Of a stretch of 64,000 nucleotides of DNA, positions 24,497 to 33,346 are shown piece by piece. A program made the position numbers and the translations under genes. The DNA is from Melaminivora suipulveris (GTDB lineage Bacteria > Pseudomonadota > Gammaproteobacteria > Burkholderiales > Burkholderiaceae_C). The stretch spans positions 3,186,001-3,250,000 of the forward strand of contig NZ_CP027667.1 of assembly GCF_003008575.1 (NCBI RefSeq), read 5' to 3'. The notes below the pieces were generated by a model. It was not told where the DNA came from, searched no databases, and saw nothing but the letters and a program-made list of their open reading frames with translations. Position 1 is the stretch's first letter, and each line of letters starts with the position of its first letter.

Positions 24497-25102
24497 TCAG
24501 AGCGACGGATCATGGCGCTCGTGCGCCACCCAGATCAACGCCGAGGTATCGACACCCAGGGCCCGCACCCGCGCCACGATGTCCTCGCGCTGCGCGGCAG
24601 GCAGTTGCTTGTCGCGCGCCAAAATCCACGCATAGCCGGTGTCGGGGCCCAGCACCAGCGCCCAGCGGTAACCGGGGTCGAGCGCGACTACGTGGTAGCC
24701 GCCGTAGAACGGCCCGAAGAAGGACACCTTGAGCGAGCCGGTGGTGCGCGCGCCGGTGAACAAGGCCTTGCCCACGGCCTCCCGCCACTGGCCAGTGGCA
24801 GGCGCATAACCACGGTTGACCACCCGCACGCTACCGTCGGCCTGCGCGGTGTAACTGGCCGACACATCGGTCATGCCACGCTCGAAGGCGTGGTCCAGCC
24901 GCGCCAGCTCATACCAGCGACCCGTGTAGCGCTGCACGTCAAAAGGGCTGACGGCCGCCACACCGGGCGGCGGGCGCGTGTTGGCGCAGCCCGCCAGCAG
25001 CAATCCCGTACCGGCCACCAGGAGCACCACCAATCCCAGGTGCTGGCGGTGGGACAAAGAAATCAGTGCGGCGGAAAGCCGGCGTGCGATAGAAGAAGCC
25101 AT
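24497..25102 (-). CDS. Outer-membrane lipocalin (Blc-like)
   Basis: A 201-residue lipocalin with a long N-terminal signal and lipobox LLLAGC (about residues 34-39), then the family signature RYTGRWYELARLDHAFERG. SFFGPFYGGYHVVALDPGYRWALV and the C-terminal helix are conserved. Bacterial lipocalins bind lysophospholipids or fatty acids; here it sits with lipid-modifying and light-response genes, 19 bp downstream of litR, so it is probably in one transcript with it. Confidence 0.9.
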   Translation of the reverse strand: MASSIARRLSAALISLSHRQHLGLVVLLVAGTGLLLAGCANTRPPPGVAAVSPFDVQRYTGRWYELARLDHAFERGMTDVSASYTAQADGSVRVVNRGYAPATGQWREAVGKALFTGARTTGSLKVSFFGPFYGGYHVVALDPGYRWALVLGPDTGYAWILARDKQLPAAQREDIVARVRALGVDTSALIWVAHERHDPSL

Positions 25103-25120
25103 GGAAAATTCTCCGCAGGG

Positions 25121-26095
25121 TCAGCGGGCGTGGCGCCACTGCGCCACCAAGGGCTGCAGGCCCGACAAATGCTGGACGGTACTGACACCCACCAGCGGCC
25201 ATTGATACAGCGCTGCACATGCGCCGCCCACCCACAGCGCCGTGGAAGCCGGCAGTTGTGTGCGCAGCTCGCGCAGGCTGGACTGCACGACCGCCGCCTT
25301 GTGCAAGTTGCTGAAACTCAGCGCCACCACATCGGCCCGATGCACCCGGGCCGCCTCGGCGATGTCGGCCAGCGGGGTCTGCGTGCCCAGCGACACGCAG
25401 GTGCAGCCCTCCAGGGTCAACAGCGCTTCGACCATCAGCAGCCCCAGACTGTGTTGCTCCAGCGGCACGGTGGTCAACAGCACCTTGGGGCCTTGTGGCT
25501 CGGGCTGCAGGATCAGCGAGGCAATCGCATGGCGCAGCACCCTGGTGATGACCTCGGTGTACAGATGCTCTTCAAAGATTTCAAAGCGCCCCTGTGCCCA
25601 GGCTTCGCCCACTGCCCTCGTCAGCGGCGCCACCAGGTCCGTCACGAAAGGCGCTAGGCCCATGCGCAGCTGGGCGTGGCTCAGGGCATGCCGCAGGGCA
25701 CGCGGGTCATGCGAGCCGATGGTGTCGAGCAGCCCGTCAATCACCGCAACAGCATCGGGTCTGTCATTTTTTGTCTTGGACAAATTTGCGGGCTGCACTG
25801 GGGCATGCTGAACCAGCAGCGCCTGCAGCTCCGCCTGATTCAGTCCCACCACCTTACCAGGGCGCAGGCCGGAATCGAGCAGTCGACCGATCAGTCTGAG
25901 CTGCTGCACCTGCTCCGAGCTGTAGAGCCTGTCTCCCGAGGACCCGCGTGCAGGCGTCGGGAAACCGTAACGCCGCTCCCATACGCGCAGCGTGTCCTTG
26001 CCCAGACCCGTCTCGCGTTCGACGGCGGCGATCGGCAGCCCGCCATCCATGGAGGCAGATGCTGTCAAGGCGGCGGAGGGGGACAGAGGATTCAT
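25121..26095 (-). CDS. litR: LitR/CarH-type B12-binding MerR light-response regulator
   Basis: MerR-type repressor with a photosensory adenosylcobalamin domain. The N-terminal helix-turn-helix reads LPIAAVERETGLGKDTLRVWERRYGFP. The light-sensing helical domain has the motif W-x9-EH (WAQGRFEIFEEH), and the Rossmann B12 domain has EQHSLG, the E-x-H-x2-G form in which His binds cobalt. In characterised relatives B12 keeps the protein on DNA in the dark and light releases it. Start ATG 26095 is chosen; GTG 26113 is possible. The gene is divergent from the lipid cluster, with repeat operators between them. About 324 residues. Confidence 0.9.
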   Translation of the reverse strand: MNPLSPSAALTASASMDGGLPIAAVERETGLGKDTLRVWERRYGFPTPARGSSGDRLYSSEQVQQLRLIGRLLDSGLRPGKVVGLNQAELQALLVQHAPVQPANLSKTKNDRPDAVAVIDGLLDTIGSHDPRALRHALSHAQLRMGLAPFVTDLVAPLTRAVGEAWAQGRFEIFEEHLYTEVITRVLRHAIASLILQPEPQGPKVLLTTVPLEQHSLGLLMVEALLTLEGCTCVSLGTQTPLADIAEAARVHRADVVALSFSNLHKAAVVQSSLRELRTQLPASTALWVGGACAALYQWPLVGVSTVQHLSGLQPLVAQWRHAR

Positions 26096-26118
26096 GAGGA
26101 TTCGATCGGGCACAGCAA

Positions 26119-26151
26119 TTGTCTAGGACATAAACAACTTTGTCCAGTACA
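26119..26151. promoter_or_regulatory. Candidate LitR operator in the divergent promoter region
   Basis: Two similar 12-mers, TTGTCTAGGACA (26119-26130) and TTGTCCAGTACA (26140-26151), lie in direct repeat 21 bp apart, two helical turns. The first is itself a near-palindrome (TGTC-TAG-GACA). They occupy the short gap between litR and the FAD oxidoreductase gene, where a repressor would control both sides. Confidence 0.5.
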
Positions 26152-26211
26152 TTACGCCACACAGACAGCTCGACCGTGCTGCCTGGACAACCACCACGGA
26201 GCAAGAAGCCC

Positions 26212-27516
26212 ATGAAAGTCGCAGTCATCGGATCGGGCATTTCAGGCTTGGCGGCGGCGCATCGGCTGCGCTGGCAGGCGCGGGTGACGCTGTTCGAGGC
26301 AGGCCACTACTTTGGCGGGCATACGCACACTGTGGACGTGTCCTTGCCAGATGCTTGCGGGCAGACGGTGGTGCACGGGGTAGACACCGGCTTTCTTGTG
26401 TTCAACGAGCGCACCTACCCTGGCCTGATCGAGCTGCTGGACGAGCTGCGCGTGCCCACTGCGGCCTCGGACATGTCGTTTTCCGTCCGAGTGCCGGGCG
26501 CGGGCGCCCTGGGCGCCGGCGCGCTGGAGTGGAGCGGCTCCAGCCTGGCCACCGTGTTCGCCCAGCGGCGCAATCTGCTGCGCCCGCGCTTTCTGCGCAT
26601 GCTCTCGGAGCTGCTGCGCTTCAACCGCCTGTGCACCGCACTGGCGGACAGCGGCCAGGAGCAGGCGCTGGCGCAGCCGCTGGGCGATTTTCTGGACCAG
26701 CATGGCTTTGGTGCGGCGTTTCGCCACTGGTATTTCTTGCCCATGCTGGGCTGCATCTGGAGCTGCCCGACCGAACAGATGCTGCGCTTTCCCGTTGCCA
26801 CCATGGTGCGCTTTTGCCACAACCACGGGCTGCTTCAGGTCCGCAACCGGCCGCAGTGGCACACGGTGGCGGGTGGTGCGCGCCAGTACGTCCACGCCAT
26901 CGTGCAGGGGCTGGATGCGCGCCTGGCCACACCGGTCAGGCGAGTGCAGCGCAACGCCGCAGGCGTGTTCATTCGCACCAACGGCGGCGTGGAGCGCTTT
27001 GACGCCGTGGTGCTGGCCGTGCACAGCGACCAGGCCCTGCGCCTGCTGGCGCAGCCCAGCGCCGCCGAGCAGCGGGTGCTGGGCGCCATCCGCTACCAGC
27101 CCAACCGCGCCGTGCTGCACACCGACACGCGCGTGATGCCGAGACGCCGAGCCGCTTGGGCGGCCTGGAATTACGAGCGTGCGGCCGATGGAGCGCAGGA
27201 ATCGGCCCGGGTCTGCCTGCACTACTGGCTCAACCGCCTGCAGCCGCTGCCGTTCGCGCAGCCCATCATGGTGTCGCTCAATCCGGTGAGCTCCATCGAC
27301 CCGGCCCAGGTGCTGGGTGAATTCGATTACGACCACCCGGTGTTCGATCTGCAGGCGCTGGCCGCGCAAAAGCTGGTGCCCCAGCTGCAAGGCGTGCAGC
27401 ACACCTGGTTCGCCGGGGCCTGGACCGGCTATGGCTTTCATGAGGACGGCCTGCAGTCGGGCTACCGCGCCGCCGACGCATTGCTGGCGCAATGGCTCCG
27501 CCGGGAGGCCGCATGA
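26212..27516 (+). CDS. FAD-dependent amine-oxidase-type oxidoreductase of the LitR lipid cluster
   Basis: A 434-residue flavoprotein with the N-terminal dinucleotide motif AVIGSGISGLAAAHRL, GVDTGFLVFNERTYPGLIELLDEL and the C-terminal FAD motif WFAGAWTGYGFHEDGLQSGYRAAD. Homologues stand beside DUF1365 and CFA-like methyltransferase genes in many bacteria; in Rhodobacter related genes are linked to furan fatty acid synthesis under singlet-oxygen control. A fatty-acyl desaturase or oxidase role is therefore plausible but inferred. First gene of the cluster, overlapping DUF1365 by ATGA. Confidence 0.85.
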   Translation: MKVAVIGSGISGLAAAHRLRWQARVTLFEAGHYFGGHTHTVDVSLPDACGQTVVHGVDTGFLVFNERTYPGLIELLDELRVPTAASDMSFSVRVPGAGALGAGALEWSGSSLATVFAQRRNLLRPRFLRMLSELLRFNRLCTALADSGQEQALAQPLGDFLDQHGFGAAFRHWYFLPMLGCIWSCPTEQMLRFPVATMVRFCHNHGLLQVRNRPQWHTVAGGARQYVHAIVQGLDARLATPVRRVQRNAAGVFIRTNGGVERFDAVVLAVHSDQALRLLAQPSAAEQRVLGAIRYQPNRAVLHTDTRVMPRRRAAWAAWNYERAADGAQESARVCLHYWLNRLQPLPFAQPIMVSLNPVSSIDPAQVLGEFDYDHPVFDLQALAAQKLVPQLQGVQHTWFAGAWTGYGFHEDGLQSGYRAADALLAQWLRREAA

Positions 27517-28337
27517 CCGCTGCTGCGGACAGCGCGAAAGCGCCAGCCCACGTGCCGCATATCGGCTTTGGCCATGTGTGGCATACCCGGTTGCGCCCGC
27601 GCCAACATCGCTTCAGCGTGCCCACGTTCTTTCTGCTTCTGCCCATGCGCACGCTGCGCGAGCGGCCCGAAGCAGCGGGCGTGCTGGCGCTCAACCGGGC
27701 GGGCTCCCTGTCCTTTCGCGACACCGACCACGGCGGCGCCAAGGGGCCTTTGCAAGGTGGCGCACTGGCCTGGCTGGAGGCATTGCTGCAGGCCGAGGGG
27801 ATCACCGATGCGCAGGGCGAAATCTGGCTGCAGTGCTACCCGCGCGTACTAGGCTACAGCTTCAAGCCGGTGAGCTTCTGGTACTGCCACCGCACAGACG
27901 GCAGTCTGCGCGCCATCGTGGCCGAGGTGAACAACACTTTCGGTGAGCGCCACGCCTACCTGCTCGACCACCCGCGCTATGGCGAGCAGCTGCGTACGCG
28001 CAAGGCGTTTCATGTTTCGCCTTTTTGCGCATTGGACGGCGGCTACCGCTTCGAGTTCCGCCGGAGTGGGCCTGAGGGCCTGCAATCGGCGCGGGTGCGC
28101 ATCGACTACCACGATGCCCAGGGACCACTGTTGCTGACCGGCATGGTCGGGCGGCTGGAGCCGCTAACTGCCGCGAGCCGACGCCGAGCCCTGTGGCGCT
28201 ACCCGCTCCTCACCTTGGGGGTGATGGCGCGCATCCTCTGGAATGCGCTGCTGCTGTGGTCCAAGCAGGTCCCGTTTCAACCCAAGCCGCAGGCGCCAGC
28301 GTCGGCGGTGTCTCGTTCATCTTCCTCCCACCCCTGA
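27513..28337 (+). CDS. DUF1365 family protein
   Basis: A 274-residue protein matching DUF1365: GHVWHTRLRPRQHRFSVPTFFLLL at the start, YPRVLGYSFKPVSFWYCHR in the middle and NNTFGERHAYLL. The family occurs almost always with CFA-type methyltransferases and FAD oxidoreductases, as here, and is thought to act on the same lipid. It overlaps the upstream gene by four bases and lies two bases before the methyltransferase gene. No catalytic role is assigned. Confidence 0.9.
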   Translation: MTAAADSAKAPAHVPHIGFGHVWHTRLRPRQHRFSVPTFFLLLPMRTLRERPEAAGVLALNRAGSLSFRDTDHGGAKGPLQGGALAWLEALLQAEGITDAQGEIWLQCYPRVLGYSFKPVSFWYCHRTDGSLRAIVAEVNNTFGERHAYLLDHPRYGEQLRTRKAFHVSPFCALDGGYRFEFRRSGPEGLQSARVRIDYHDAQGPLLLTGMVGRLEPLTAASRRRALWRYPLLTLGVMARILWNALLLWSKQVPFQPKPQAPASAVSRSSSSHP

Positions 28338-28339
28338 CC

Positions 28340-29560
28340 ATGAGCACGACCACCACGGCCTTGCCCTCTCATCTGCCCGCGGGTATGCCCGCCCGTGCGC
28401 GCCACGCCCTGCGCCTGCTGCAGCGCCTGCAGCACGGCACACTGCATCTGGAGCTGCCCGACGGCGGCGCCCTGCAGCTCGGCCAGGGCGGTCCGCCGCA
28501 CGCCAGCCTGCGCCTGCATGACTGGCGGGTGCTTGGCACCGTGCTGCGCTCGGGCGACATCGGCCTGGCCGAGGGCTATATCGATCGACACTGGAGCACG
28601 CCGCACCTGGCCGATCTGCTGCGCCTGCTGATGGCCAACCGCAAGGCGCTGGAGCCGCTGGTCTATGGCGCGTGGTGGGGACGTCTGGCCTACCGCCTGC
28701 GGCACCTTCTCAACAGCAACACGCGCACGGGTAGCCGGCGCAATATCCACGCCCATTACGACCTGGGCAATGCGTTTTACGCGCTGTGGCTGGATCCGAG
28801 CATGAATTACTCGTCCGCCTGGTTCCAGGGCGATCTGACGGGGGATTTGACGGCTGCCCAGCGCGCCAAGATGCGCCGCGCCCTGCATAGCGCAGGCGTG
28901 CGACCCGGCGACCGCGTACTGGAGATCGGCTGTGGCTGGGGCGCGCTGGCCGAGATGGCTGCGGGCGAGTTCCAGGCCCAGGTCACCGGTGTGACGCTGT
29001 CCACCGAGCAACTGGCGTTTGCCCGGCAGCGCCTGCAGCGCGCCGGTTTGGCAGGCCAGGCCGAACTGCGCCTGCAGGACTACCGCGACATTCAGGATGC
29101 CCCCTTCGACGCCATTTGCTCGATTGAAATGGTCGAGGCCGTCGGCCAGGTTTACTGGCCCAGCTACTTTGACACCGTGGCCCGCTTGCTGAAACCCGGC
29201 GGGCGCGCCTGCGTGCAAAGCATCGTCATCGACGACGCGCTGTTCGAGCGCTATGTGCAGGGCACCGACTTCATCCAGCAATACGTTTTCCCTGGCGGCT
29301 GCCTGCCCAGCCCGGAGCGCTTTCGCGCGGCGGCGCAGCAGGCGGGTCTGCGTGTGGTGGAAGAGCTGGCCTTCGGTGCCGACTACGCCGAAACCCTGCG
29401 CCGCTGGCACCGCCAGTTCACGCAGCAGCATGCCGAGGTACTCGCGCAAGGCTTTGACGCGAAATTCCTGCGCACCTGGGAGCTCTACCTCGCGTACTGC
29501 GAAGCCGCGTTCGACAGCCGCAACATCGACGTGGTGCAGTTCACGTTGGTGAAAGACTGA
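28340..29560 (+). CDS. Cyclopropane-fatty-acyl-phospholipid synthase-like methyltransferase
   Basis: SAM-dependent methyltransferase of 406 residues with the CFA-family features NIHAHYDLGNAFYALWLDPSMNYSSAWF, the SAM motif VLEIGCGWGALAE (about residues 196-208), SIEMVEAVG and DFIQQYVFPGGCLPS. It would methylate a double bond of phospholipid acyl chains, giving either a cyclopropane or, as for UfaM-type members in such clusters, a methyl-branched product. The choice cannot be made from sequence. It follows DUF1365 directly. Confidence 0.9.
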   Translation: MSTTTTALPSHLPAGMPARARHALRLLQRLQHGTLHLELPDGGALQLGQGGPPHASLRLHDWRVLGTVLRSGDIGLAEGYIDRHWSTPHLADLLRLLMANRKALEPLVYGAWWGRLAYRLRHLLNSNTRTGSRRNIHAHYDLGNAFYALWLDPSMNYSSAWFQGDLTGDLTAAQRAKMRRALHSAGVRPGDRVLEIGCGWGALAEMAAGEFQAQVTGVTLSTEQLAFARQRLQRAGLAGQAELRLQDYRDIQDAPFDAICSIEMVEAVGQVYWPSYFDTVARLLKPGGRACVQSIVIDDALFERYVQGTDFIQQYVFPGGCLPSPERFRAAAQQAGLRVVEELAFGADYAETLRRWHRQFTQQHAEVLAQGFDAKFLRTWELYLAYCEAAFDSRNIDVVQFTLVKD

Positions 29561-29589
29561 AAAAGCACAGCTTCTGGCGATTGCCGCAT

Positions 29590-30186
29590 ATGCCTTGCCC
29601 CCCTCTCGTAGTGCTCAAACGCCTGACGCGAGCGAGCGCGCTGGCAGCAGCGGCGGCCATGGGAGTGGCCGCCTCCAGCGCGGCAGCCGAGGAGGTTGCG
29701 CCGCCGCCCGCCTTGGTCCGGCAGGCGCTGCCCGAGGCGACGCTATGGGGCCAGGGGCACCTGCGCTTTCTCGGGTTGCGCGTGTACGACGCTCGTCTGT
29801 GGGCCGGCCCCCGGTTCGAGGTTGCTGACTTTGGTGCCCAGTCGCTGGCGCTGGAGCTGAGCTACCACCGCGCATTTACGGGCGTCGCCATCGCGCAGCG
29901 CTCCATCGAGGAGATCGAGCGCCAGTCCGAATTGCCGCCCGTGCAGGCCCAGCGCTGGCTGAAGGCGCTGTCTGCCGTATTGCCCGACGTGCAGCCGGGC
30001 GACCGCCTCACGGGCATCCACCAACCGGGTGTGGGCATGCGGCTGTGGCGCGGCAGCCAGTCGCTGGGGGCAATAGACGACCCTGAGTTGGCACGCCGCT
30101 TTTTCGGCATCTGGCTATCGCCGCGCACGTCGGAGCCCGACCTGCGCCGAGCCTTGCTGGCGCGCAAACTCGGAGGCGGGCAATGA
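29590..30186 (+). CDS. Exported chalcone isomerase-like protein
   Basis: The 198-residue protein has a signal peptide with cleavage near SSAAAEE and the chalcone isomerase-like domain: LWGQGHLRFLGLRVYDARLWAG, SYHRAFTGVAIAQRS and QPGDRLTGIHQPG. Bacterial members are periplasmic and probably bind lipids rather than flavonoids. It overlaps the MFS gene by ATGA. An in-frame TTG nine bases upstream is a less likely start. Confidence 0.82.
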   Translation: MPCPPLVVLKRLTRASALAAAAAMGVAASSAAAEEVAPPPALVRQALPEATLWGQGHLRFLGLRVYDARLWAGPRFEVADFGAQSLALELSYHRAFTGVAIAQRSIEEIERQSELPPVQAQRWLKALSAVLPDVQPGDRLTGIHQPGVGMRLWRGSQSLGAIDDPELARRFFGIWLSPRTSEPDLRRALLARKLGGGQ

Positions 30187-31496
30187 CCGGCGCGCTGCCT
30201 CGCGACGCTGTGCAGGCACTGCCTTGGCGCGCCGGGCTGGCCTATGGATTGCTGGGCCTGCCCCTGGCCTTTGCGGCGCTGCCGCTGTATGTGGTGCTGC
30301 CCCATCACTACGCCAGCGATCTGGGCCTGCCGCTGGCTACCGTCGGCGCGCTGTTGCTGCTGGTGCGGCTGATGGATGCGGCGGCTGATCCCCTGCTGGG
30401 GCGTTGGAGCGATTTGTTGTTCCGCCGCAGTGCCCACCTGGTGCTGTGGGTGTTCGGTGCCTCGGCGCTGCTCCTGGGTGGCGGCATGGCGGCCCTGTTC
30501 TTCCCGCTGGTGCAGGGGCCGGCAGCGCTGGCGGTCTGGATGGTGGCGGGACTGTTGTTGACCTGCCTGGCACACAGTCTGCTGGTCATTGCCCACCAGG
30601 CCTGGGGTGTGCGACTGGGAGGCGACGGCGTGCAGCGCAGCCGCATCGTGGCCTGGCGCGAAGGGCCGGGGCTGATCGGTGTGGTCATGGCCAGCGCGCT
30701 CTCGGTGGCCTGGGGCGCCGGCGCCATGTTCGGGATGTTCGCGCTGGCGCTGCTGGCGGGCTGGCTCGCGCTTTGGCAGGCACCGCCGCCGCCGCCGGTC
30801 GCCGGCGAGCTTCGCCAGCGCCACGAGCCGCGCAATCCCCGGCTTTGGCAGCCGCTGACCCAGGCCCCGTTTCGCCGACTGCTGGCGGTGTTCTTGTGCA
30901 ACGGCATCGCCAGCGCCATCCCGGCCGCGCTGATGCTGTTCTTCGCCCAGGACCGCCTGCTGGCGTCGCCGCCGCAGATTGCACTGTTCCTGATTCTGTA
31001 TTTTCTCAGCGGTGCGCTGTCCATGCCCGGCTGGCTGCGGGTGGTGCGCCGCTTCGGGCTGGAGCGGGCATGGCTGGGCGGCATGTTGCTGGCAGTGGCC
31101 TGCTTCGCCTGGGCGGCCGCGCTGCAGGGCGGGCAGGTGGCGGCCTTTGCCGTGATCTGCGTGCTGTCGGGCGCGGCGCTGGGGGCCGACCTGGCCGTGC
31201 CCGGAGCGCTGCTGTCGCTTCTGATTGAACGCCAGGGCGCCCAGGGCGCGCACGACGGCGCTTACCTCGGCTGGTGGAATCTGGCCACCAAGCTCAACCT
31301 GGCGCTGGCCGCCGGGGCCACGCTGCCGCTGTTGCAATGGCTGGACTACCTGCCCGGCAGCCGGGACGCGCTGGCCTTGCAACGCCTTGCGTGGATGTAT
31401 GCGCTGCTGCCCTGTGTGCTCAAGCTCACGGCGGCCTGGCTGCTGCACCGATTGTTGATCGCCTCCAAGCAACCAATCCCAGGAGTCACGCCATGA
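30183..31496 (+). CDS. MFS transporter (GPH/MelB-like) of the LitR lipid cluster
   Basis: A 437-residue membrane protein with about twelve hydrophobic segments; LPLAFAALPLYVVLPHHYASDLGLPLATVGALLLLVRLMDAAADPLLGRWSD is interrupted here by no charge cluster and has the GPH-family D-P-x-x-G-x-x-S-D loop after helix 2. Members of this family in CFA-type clusters may move lipids or their precursors; the sugar symporter label of the wider family need not apply. Overlaps both neighbours by four bases. Confidence 0.85.
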   Translation: MTGALPRDAVQALPWRAGLAYGLLGLPLAFAALPLYVVLPHHYASDLGLPLATVGALLLLVRLMDAAADPLLGRWSDLLFRRSAHLVLWVFGASALLLGGGMAALFFPLVQGPAALAVWMVAGLLLTCLAHSLLVIAHQAWGVRLGGDGVQRSRIVAWREGPGLIGVVMASALSVAWGAGAMFGMFALALLAGWLALWQAPPPPPVAGELRQRHEPRNPRLWQPLTQAPFRRLLAVFLCNGIASAIPAALMLFFAQDRLLASPPQIALFLILYFLSGALSMPGWLRVVRRFGLERAWLGGMLLAVACFAWAAALQGGQVAAFAVICVLSGAALGADLAVPGALLSLLIERQGAQGAHDGAYLGWWNLATKLNLALAAGATLPLLQWLDYLPGSRDALALQRLAWMYALLPCVLKLTAAWLLHRLLIASKQPIPGVTP

Positions 31497-32029
31497 ACAC
31501 CCGTCGCCGCGTTTTTTTTGCCCTGCTCACGGGTTCGGCGCTCCTATCGGGCTGCGCCAGCCCCCAGGTGAGCGACTACGCCCAGCAGCGCCCCGTGCTG
31601 GAACTCGATCGCTATTTCAGTGGCCGCGTCCTGGCTCACGGCATCTTTCAAAAGCGCGGCGGCGAGGTGGTCCGCCGCTTCACCGTGGTGATGGACTGTC
31701 ATTGGGAGGGCAACCAGGGCGTGCTGGATGAGGCTTTTTCGTACTCGGACGGCACAACCCAGCGCCGCGTCTGGCGCTTGACCAAGCACGTCGATGGCCG
31801 CTACACCGGCCACGCCGACGACGTAGTGGGGCAAGCGGAGGGGCAGACTGCTGGCAACGCCTTTCGCTGGAACTACACGCTGCGCCTGCCGGTGGACGGG
31901 AAGGAGTACGAAGTGCAGTTCGACGACTGGATGTTCCTGGTGGACGAGCGCGTGATGCTCAACCGCGCCACCATGAGCAAGTTCGGCGTCACCCTGGGCG
32001 AGGTGCTGCTGTCCTTCACCAAGGAATAG
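31493..32029 (+). CDS. DUF3833 family lipoprotein
   Basis: A 178-residue predicted lipoprotein (lipobox LLSGC at about residues 17-21) with the DUF3833 pattern LELDRYFSGRVLAHGIFQKRGGEVVRRF, FRWNYTLRLPVDGKEYEVQFDDWMFLVDERVMLNRA and a C-terminal KFGVTLGEVLLSF. The fold resembles lipid-binding barrels. It keeps the same place, between MFS and SDR genes, in clusters of this type. Overlaps the MFS gene by ATGA. Confidence 0.82.
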   Translation: MNTRRRVFFALLTGSALLSGCASPQVSDYAQQRPVLELDRYFSGRVLAHGIFQKRGGEVVRRFTVVMDCHWEGNQGVLDEAFSYSDGTTQRRVWRLTKHVDGRYTGHADDVVGQAEGQTAGNAFRWNYTLRLPVDGKEYEVQFDDWMFLVDERVMLNRATMSKFGVTLGEVLLSFTKE

Positions 32030-32033
32030 CGCC

Positions 32034-32816
32034 ATGCCTCTCAACCCCCCCATTACCGACTGGCATGGCCGACGCGTGTGGCTGATCGGCGCGTCCAGCG
32101 GCATCGGGCGCGCCCTGGCCGCGCTGCTGCATGCGCGCGGCGCGCAGGTGTGCGTGTCGGCGCGCCAGCAAGGCCTGCTCGACGCTTTCGTGCGCGAGCA
32201 CTCCGGCAGCCGGGCACTGGCGCTGGATGTCACGGACGCGCAGAGTGTGACCGACGCGGCGCAGCAGTTGCTGGCGGACAGCCCGCTGGATCTGGTGTGC
32301 TATTGCGCCGGCCACTACCGGCCCATGTCGGCCACTGCGATGGATCTGCCCGAATTGCTGCAGCACCAGCGCGTCAATGTCACGGGTGCGCTGCAGGTGC
32401 TGGCTGCGGTGGTCCCCGCTCTGCTGCACGCGGCAGCGGCAGGGCGCGCGCCGCACCTGAGCCTGGTGGCCAGCGTGGCCGGCTGGCGCGGCCTGCCGCA
32501 AAGCCTGGCGTATGGCCCCACCAAGGCGGCGCTGATCAATCTGGCGGAAAACCTGTTTCTCGACCTGCGCCCCCAAGGAGTGGGTGTCAGCTTGATCAAC
32601 CCTGGTTTCGTCGATACCCCGCTGACGGCACAAAACCGGTTTTCCATGCCGGCCCTCATCACGCCGGAGCAGGCGGCGCTGGCCATCGTGCGCGGCTGGG
32701 AGCGGGGGCAGTTCGAGCTGCACTTTCCCAAGCGTTTCACGGGCGTGCTCAAGCTCATGCGGTGCCTGCCGTATCGCTGGTATTTCCCGCTGGTGCACCG
32801 TTTCACAGGTCTTTGA
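32034..32816 (+). CDS. Short-chain dehydrogenase of the LitR lipid cluster
   Basis: SDR of 260 residues with GASSGIGRALA near residue 17, the segment CYCAGHYRP in place of the usual NNAG, and the catalytic YGPTK. PGFVDTPLT marks the substrate loop. The C-terminus FTGVLKLMRCLPYRWYFPLVHRFTG is hydrophobic and basic and may contact the membrane. It starts five bases after the DUF3833 gene. Confidence 0.85.
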   Translation: MPLNPPITDWHGRRVWLIGASSGIGRALAALLHARGAQVCVSARQQGLLDAFVREHSGSRALALDVTDAQSVTDAAQQLLADSPLDLVCYCAGHYRPMSATAMDLPELLQHQRVNVTGALQVLAAVVPALLHAAAAGRAPHLSLVASVAGWRGLPQSLAYGPTKAALINLAENLFLDLRPQGVGVSLINPGFVDTPLTAQNRFSMPALITPEQAALAIVRGWERGQFELHFPKRFTGVLKLMRCLPYRWYFPLVHRFTGL

Positions 32817-32818
32817 AC

Positions 32819-33334
32819 ATGCAGATATCGCCCCCGCTTGCCGACCGGGGAACACAGGCCAGGAGCGAAGCCGCCACACAGCGGCTGATTGCCCTGTACG
32901 AACAGCTCTCGCCCGCGCACCTGGCGACGCTGGATGCCCATTACGCGCTCAACGCGCATTTCAGGGACCCCTTCAACGACGTGCGCGGCGTGCCCGCCAT
33001 CGCGCAGATTTTTGCCCACATGTTCGCCACTCTGGATCAGCCGCGCTTCACCGTTACGCAGCACATCGTGCAGGGCGACCAGGCTTTTTTGGGCTGGGAG
33101 TTTCGCTTTCGCATGCGCCGCTGGCGGCCGCGCGTGGAGCAATGCATCCACGGTGCCACGCTGGTACGCTTCGACGCCGAAGGCCGCGTGGCGCTGCATC
33201 GCGACTACTGGGACGCCGCCCAGGAGCTGTACGAAAAACTGCCCGTGCTCGGCGGCCTGATGCGTTGGCTGCGCCGATCGGCTTCCGCGACCGCCACACG
33301 CGCGAATGGCGATGCCCAGCGGCAACGTGTCTGA
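32819..33334 (+). CDS. NTF2/SnoaL-like protein
   Basis: A 171-residue NTF2-fold protein (LIALYEQLSPAHLATLDAHYALNAHFRDPFNDVRG, later GWEFRFRMRRW and HRDYWDAAQELYEKLPVLGGLMRWLRR). Proteins of this fold bind or isomerise small hydrophobic ligands. This family is regular in photolyase/CFA clusters but has no known activity. It begins just after the SDR stop, with the photolyase 13 bp downstream. Confidence 0.78.
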   Translation: MQISPPLADRGTQARSEAATQRLIALYEQLSPAHLATLDAHYALNAHFRDPFNDVRGVPAIAQIFAHMFATLDQPRFTVTQHIVQGDQAFLGWEFRFRMRRWRPRVEQCIHGATLVRFDAEGRVALHRDYWDAAQELYEKLPVLGGLMRWLRRSASATATRANGDAQRQRV

Positions 33335-33346
33335 AAGCCAACCAGG

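Noticed and set aside
26096..26211. A cobalamin riboswitch controlling litR or the divergent genes
   Set aside because: The gap is 116 bp and lacks the B12 box; B12 acts through the LitR protein itself.
29561..29589. A truncated twelfth copy of the dispersed element after the CFA-type gene
   Set aside because: GAAAAAGCACAGCTTCTGGCG resembles only the central part, and the flanking blocks are missing, so it is within chance similarity.
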